This document shows positions 5,815 through 9,196 of a DNA stretch of 9,196 nt, one piece after another. The position numbers and the translations under genes are program-made. Source of the DNA: Candidatus Zixiibacteriota bacterium (GTDB lineage Bacteria > Zixibacteria > MSB-5A5 > GN15 > FEB-12); the NCBI GenBank assembly GCA_029932795.1, contig JAOZPL010000061.1:1-9196 (forward strand), given 5' to 3'. The notes under the pieces are model-generated. The model worked only from the letters and a program-made list of their open reading frames with translations. It was not told where the DNA came from and searched no databases. Numbering within the stretch: position 1 is the stretch's first letter; every line of letters begins with the position of its first letter.

Positions 5815-7428
5815 ATGCCGGTCAAACGTCTGTTCAGCAAGTATGGTCTTGAGAATCATGGTATCACCAATGTCCGCAAGGTTCATTGGAACCACAACAC
5901 GCCCATACTCTACGAGGACATCGTCCGTAATGGCGAAGGCTGTCTGGCTCACCTGGGACCTATTGTCGTGCGGACCGGTCTGCATACCGGTCGTGCCGCC
6001 AGGGACAAGTTCATTGTCGAAGAGCCGGAATCGAAGGAGTTGGTCTGGTGGGGAAAGGTCAACCGGCCGTTTTCTGTAGAGAGTTTTGAGCTCCTGTTCC
6101 GCCGCCTGCAGGCTTACCTGCAAGGCCGGGACCTGTATGTTCAGGATTGTTTTGCCGGTTATGATCCGCAATACCGTCTGCCGATCCGGGTCATTACCGA
6201 GACCGCCTGGCACAGTCTGTTTGCCCGCAACATGTTCATCCAGGCCCTGCCGGAACAACTTGTTGAGCATGTGCCGGAGTTTACGGTTTTGCACGTCCCC
6301 AACTTCCAGGCCATCCCCGAAATCGACGGCACTAACTCCGAGGCTTTTATCATCATCAGTCTCAGCCGCAAGCTCGTTCTGATTGGTGGTACGAGCTACG
6401 GCGGTGAGATCAAGAAATCGATCTTCACGGTGCTCAACTACCTGTTGCCGCAGGAGAACGTGCTGTCGATGCACTGCAGTGCGAATATCGGCCCTGACAA
6501 CGACGTGGCTCTCTTCTTTGGTCTCTCCGGCACCGGTAAAACGACGCTGTCGGCTGATCCTGATCGCAAACTGATCGGCGATGATGAGCATGGCTGGAGC
6601 GCCCGCGGCGTGTTCAACTTTGAGGGCGGGTGCTACGCCAAGGTTATTAATCTTTCAGCGGAATCAGAACCGGAAATATATGCTACCACTCGCCGCTTTG
6701 GTACCATATTGGAGAACGTGGGTATCGACGTTATCACCCGCCGGTTGGATCTCAATGATGCCTCTCTGACGGAAAACACCCGTGCCGCTTATCCCATCAG
6801 CCATATCCCCAACGCTCTGAGGGAAAGCATGGCCGGTCATCCTGCGAACGTCATCATGTTGACTGCCGATGCCTTCGGCGTCATGCCGCCCATTGGCCGC
6901 TTGACCCCGGAGCAGGCGATGTACCACTTTATCTCCGGTTATACGGCCAAAGTGGCGGGCACGGAATCCGGCATTACGGAACCGCAGGCGACCTTCTCCG
7001 CCTGTTTTGGCGCGCCGTTCATGGTGCTGCATCCCACACGATACGCCGAACTCCTGGCGCAAAAGATCAGGAAGCATAAGGTAAACTGCTGGCTGGTCAA
7101 CACCGGTTGGACCGGCGGGCCGTATGGTGTCGGTACGAGAATGAAAATAGAACACACTCGCGCCCTACTTAACGCCGCACTCGACGGTACACTGGACAAG
7201 GTTCCATTCGAGGAAGACCCGATTTTCGGCGTGCAGGTGCCGACCTCATGTCCCGGCGTTCCCGAGCAGGTTCTCAAACCGAGAAGCACCTGGGCTGATA
7301 CGGAAGCGTACGACCATAAGGCACAGTATCTGGCCGGACTCTTTGCGGACAACTTTAGCGAATACGAGAGTCAGGTTCCCCAGCAGGTGAAAGTGGCCGG
7401 TCCACGGGTTAGAAGTGCAGTTGTTTGA
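5815..7428 (+). CDS. pckA: ATP-dependent phosphoenolpyruvate carboxykinase
   Basis: This cytosolic enzyme converts oxaloacetate plus ATP to phosphoenolpyruvate, CO2 and ADP, the committed step of gluconeogenesis from TCA-cycle intermediates; in some anaerobes it runs in reverse to fix CO2. At 537 residues it is full length (the E. coli enzyme has 540). Diagnostic motifs appear in order: RTGLHTGR..RDKF (substrate Arg), GGTSYGGEIKKSIFT (Tyr and Lys ligands of substrate and metal), MHCSANIG (metal-binding His), the P-loop GLSGTGKTT (236-244), DDEHGW (metal-binding Asp of the kinase-2 region), FNFEGGCYAK, DAFGVMPP and TGWTGGPYGVGTR. No key residue is missing. The P-loop type and length distinguish the ATP-using family from the GTP-using one. 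The start is fixed by a good ribosome binding site and the conserved N-terminus. The gene is a single unit: its upstream neighbour is divergent and its downstream neighbour convergent. No regulator site can be named. Confidence 0.98.
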   Translation: MPVKRLFSKYGLENHGITNVRKVHWNHNTPILYEDIVRNGEGCLAHLGPIVVRTGLHTGRAARDKFIVEEPESKELVWWGKVNRPFSVESFELLFRRLQAYLQGRDLYVQDCFAGYDPQYRLPIRVITETAWHSLFARNMFIQALPEQLVEHVPEFTVLHVPNFQAIPEIDGTNSEAFIIISLSRKLVLIGGTSYGGEIKKSIFTVLNYLLPQENVLSMHCSANIGPDNDVALFFGLSGTGKTTLSADPDRKLIGDDEHGWSARGVFNFEGGCYAKVINLSAESEPEIYATTRRFGTILENVGIDVITRRLDLNDASLTENTRAAYPISHIPNALRESMAGHPANVIMLTADAFGVMPPIGRLTPEQAMYHFISGYTAKVAGTESGITEPQATFSACFGAPFMVLHPTRYAELLAQKIRKHKVNCWLVNTGWTGGPYGVGTRMKIEHTRALLNAALDGTLDKVPFEEDPIFGVQVPTSCPGVPEQVLKPRSTWADTEAYDHKAQYLAGLFADNFSEYESQVPQQVKVAGPRVRSAVV

Positions 7429-7432
7429 GACA

Positions 7433-7454
7433 GCCAACCGCTGATACGGTTGGC
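7433..7454. terminator. Perfect hairpin between convergent pckA and glycosyltransferase genes
   Basis: GCCAACCG (7433-7440), loop CTGATA and CGGTTGGC (7447-7454) form a perfect 8-bp stem starting 5 bp after the pckA stop. There is no T-run on either strand, only ATCTTTC 11 bp later, so it is a non-canonical terminator or a 3'-end stabiliser. It may serve transcripts from both sides, since the genes converge here with a 65-bp gap. Confidence 0.5.
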
Positions 7455-7493
7455 GGAGCCACTATCTTTCACTTCGGCTTCTGCCTGTGCGGG

Positions 7494-8978
7494 CTATCGA
7501 AGCCGGAAAACTTTGTACCTCTCGAATGACCGATCAAGTTCGTAGCGGTCGTATACGAGGTCCTGCAGAGCGGGGTGCGGTTCGTCTATGACAACAATGA
7601 ACCGCGGCTGTTCCGCCATCAGCAGGTCACGTAGATCATTGCTCACCGGTATGTGATAATACCGTTTCTGCTCATCTGTCATGGGCAGGCCGCCATCAAA
7701 ACCGATATGCTCCAGTCCTCGGAATCCCGGCTTACCGGAGAGCAATGGAATGGCAGGCCATTCGGCAAGGATCGGACCCGCTGCCTCGCTCTGGTGCAAG
7801 TAGTCGCACAGTGACTTGATGTTGTCGATACCGTTGGAGCTGTCCATGTATCGAATCCCGCCCACAAAAATTGCGACGTACGGAATGACACCAAGGGTGT
7901 AGATTACAATCAAGAGTGAGGCCAATGCCCCGGATGATTTCCAGATGAAAAACCGTGCATCACGGGAGTAGAACCATTCGAGGGCGGCGGGGGAAGCCAG
8001 CAGCAGGAAAGGCAACGCCTGGACAAAATACTGCTGGTGCACCGGACTGGGCAGAAGATACACTCCGCTGATGACCAATCCCGTCAGTCCGGCCAGACCG
8101 GTTCTTGACAGGAGAGCTGCCTTTATCCTCTTTGTACCGCTTGATTTCCTCCACGCGATCACGAGACTCCCGATGAATGCCGCCAGCACGATGAGCATCT
8201 GCGGATTGATCAGCAGTTTCCCGATGACTTCGAGCCGCTGCAGTACCTTGAAGGCATATGACATCGCCGGGTTTCTAATAAGATGGAAGCCGAGGTTGTT
8301 AAACAGGAATCTGTCCGGCCCCATTGCGAACAGTATGATCGTCGGTATTGATACTATGGCTGCGGCCAGTAGAAAGGCAGACGTCTTTGCCGGTTTTCCT
8401 TTGCCGGGCTGGTACAAGATGAAGGCGAGAAACAGAAGAAGCAACGGTGCCAGAACGACTCGCGTGTTAAAGGCGATCGCCAGGAAGGCTCCGGATGTTA
8501 AAAGAGGGATTATCCTGCGGTTGTCGGCAAAACGGAGAAGCAGACCGAAGCTGGCCATGAGACAGAAGTCAGTTACGGCATACGTTTTGGCGACCGAATG
8601 CCAGGTCAGCACGAGTCCCGAAAAACAGTACAGGCTGAGCAGGAAGTGTATGACAGGCTTTCGGGTGGTCGTCTGTCTCAGCAGCAAATAGAACATGACC
8701 GAAGTCAGCACAGCCAGTACCACCGAGGCCAGACGGGCAAGGTAAAGGGTGCTGAAACCATGTCCGGTAAAGATGGACATGATATAGGGCAGAAGAGTTA
8801 TCTGGGGGTAGAAGAAGTCGTGGTAGGGTATTCGGCCATTGGCCACTTCCTGTGCCGCGGCGAGGTAAAACCCTTCATCGCCGTCAACCAGACGGTTGAA
8901 AACAAAGAACAATAGGGCCAGGGTGTGCAGGGCCAGAATAGCCAGGGCTTTCCAGTCGATTCGACAAGTACTCAGCAT
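7494..8978 (-). CDS. GT-C fold membrane glycosyltransferase (GT39 / ArnT-PMT-like)
   Basis: A 494-residue polytopic membrane protein. After the first helix (about 11-28) comes the extracytoplasmic DGDEGFY motif (32-38), the acidic catalytic site typical of GT-C enzymes of the dolichyl- or polyprenyl-phosphate-sugar-dependent mannosyltransferase type. HDFFYPQITLLPY (53-65) follows, also characteristic of this family. About ten further hydrophobic helices run to about residue 375 (for instance LASVVLAVLTSVMFYLLL and LLLLFLAFILYQ). The C-terminal 110 residues form a soluble domain with PILAEWPAIPLLSG and a final FIVVIDEPH. By family knowledge it transfers a sugar from a lipid-linked donor to a lipid, glycan or protein outside the membrane; donor and acceptor cannot be read from the sequence. 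ATG 8978 is the only good start before helix 1, but the ribosome binding site is weak. No other envelope-glycan genes are adjacent in the window, so its pathway is unknown. Confidence 0.85.
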   Translation of the reverse strand: MLSTCRIDWKALAILALHTLALLFFVFNRLVDGDEGFYLAAAQEVANGRIPYHDFFYPQITLLPYIMSIFTGHGFSTLYLARLASVVLAVLTSVMFYLLLRQTTTRKPVIHFLLSLYCFSGLVLTWHSVAKTYAVTDFCLMASFGLLLRFADNRRIIPLLTSGAFLAIAFNTRVVLAPLLLLFLAFILYQPGKGKPAKTSAFLLAAAIVSIPTIILFAMGPDRFLFNNLGFHLIRNPAMSYAFKVLQRLEVIGKLLINPQMLIVLAAFIGSLVIAWRKSSGTKRIKAALLSRTGLAGLTGLVISGVYLLPSPVHQQYFVQALPFLLLASPAALEWFYSRDARFFIWKSSGALASLLIVIYTLGVIPYVAIFVGGIRYMDSSNGIDNIKSLCDYLHQSEAAGPILAEWPAIPLLSGKPGFRGLEHIGFDGGLPMTDEQKRYYHIPVSNDLRDLLMAEQPRFIVVIDEPHPALQDLVYDRYELDRSFERYKVFRLR

Positions 8979-9007
8979 GATGAATAATCACCGGATCATT
9001 AGACAGT

Positions 9008-9036
9008 ATTGTACCGAAGATAGTGAATCTGAATGA
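9008..9036 (-). promoter_or_regulatory. Weak candidate promoter for the glycosyltransferase gene
   Basis: On the minus strand, TACAAT (9013 to 9008) matches TATAAT at 5 of 6 bases, about 30 bp upstream of ATG 8978. The hexamer 17 bp further upstream (TCATTC, 9036 to 9031) is a poor -35 match. The call rests only on the -10 box and its position. Confidence 0.25.
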
Positions 9037-9162
9037 TCAGGGCACGTGAAATCAGCGATCTGGTTAACACTCGTCGTCGGCCAGCGAGCAACCGACCCTT
9101 GAGCACGCTTTCATGCAGCATCACTGGAACGCATGCGGGGGTCTATCAATTCCCGGTTTGAG

Positions 9163-9168
9163 TATAAT
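9163..9168 (+). promoter_or_regulatory. TATAAT -10-like box near the right edge
   Basis: A perfect TATAAT lies on the plus strand 28 bp before the window ends, with no clear -35 box 16-18 bp upstream. It may start transcription of a gene to the right, outside the window. The rest of 8979-9196 holds no recognisable gene or RNA. Confidence 0.3.
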
Positions 9169-9196
9169 CCCCCGACGGGAGTGACCATTCATCCTG

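Noticed and set aside
5722..6591. Long minus-strand open frame (289 codons) opposite the 5' half of pckA
   Set aside because: It is the shadow of pckA, whose plus-strand product shows every carboxykinase motif. The antisense product is rich in Arg and Gln and low in hydrophobic structure, with no family motif.
8071..8691. Plus-strand open frame (206 codons) opposite the glycosyltransferase gene
   Set aside because: It lies fully within the clearly membrane-protein-coding minus strand, has no ribosome binding site, and its product is an unpatterned basic sequence.
2653..9076. Shared 12-mer TAACACTCGTCG at 2653-2664 and 9065-9076
   Set aside because: One or more chance 12-bp matches are expected in about 9 kb. 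The flanks do not match and one copy includes a stop codon.

Overview
The window looks like chromosomal DNA of moderate G+C from a bacterium of the FCB superphylum or a related candidate phylum (Zixibacteria, KSB1 or Marinimicrobia-like). The main evidence is two secreted proteins that both end in the roughly 90-residue NYPNPFNPSTTI...GIYLYR...KM.LLK module (FlgD-Ig / type A sorting-domain family), which is very common in those lineages. The phylum assignment is inference. There is no rRNA, tRNA, integrase, transposase, phage gene or CRISPR array.

Layout, left to right. (1) 2-646 (+): 3' end of a hybrid sensor histidine kinase (ATPase domain plus receiver). (2) 777-1598 (+): a lipoprotein of the BPL_N / glutamine-amidotransferase-like family, broken by three apparent one-base deletions within about 110 bp, so a pseudogene or a local sequence error. 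(3) 1825-2655 (+): small secreted beta-rich protein with the C-terminal sorting module, closed by a textbook intrinsic terminator (2675-2707). (4) 2900-3730 (+): five-helix membrane protein of an uncharacterised conserved family, with its own candidate promoter and a good ribosome binding site. (5) 3769-5475 (-): secreted papain-family (C1) cysteine peptidase with a lectin-like domain and the same sorting module. (6) 5476-5814: divergent 339-bp regulatory gap. (7) 5815-7428 (+): complete ATP-dependent phosphoenolpyruvate carboxykinase (pckA). (8) 7494-8978 (-): GT-C fold (GT39-like) membrane glycosyltransferase, convergent with pckA. (9) 8979-9196: intergenic, with a TATAAT box pointing off the right edge.

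The genes do not form one operon: strands alternate, gaps are usually over 100 bp, and hairpins separate several units. The themes are signalling, exported proteins, gluconeogenesis and cell-envelope glycosylation. The two sorting-module proteins probably use the same export or anchoring route. I found no convincing new multi-gene system. The items most worth a second look are the frame-broken lipoprotein, the uncharacterised membrane family, the two sorting-module cargo proteins and a short palindrome upstream of the peptidase.
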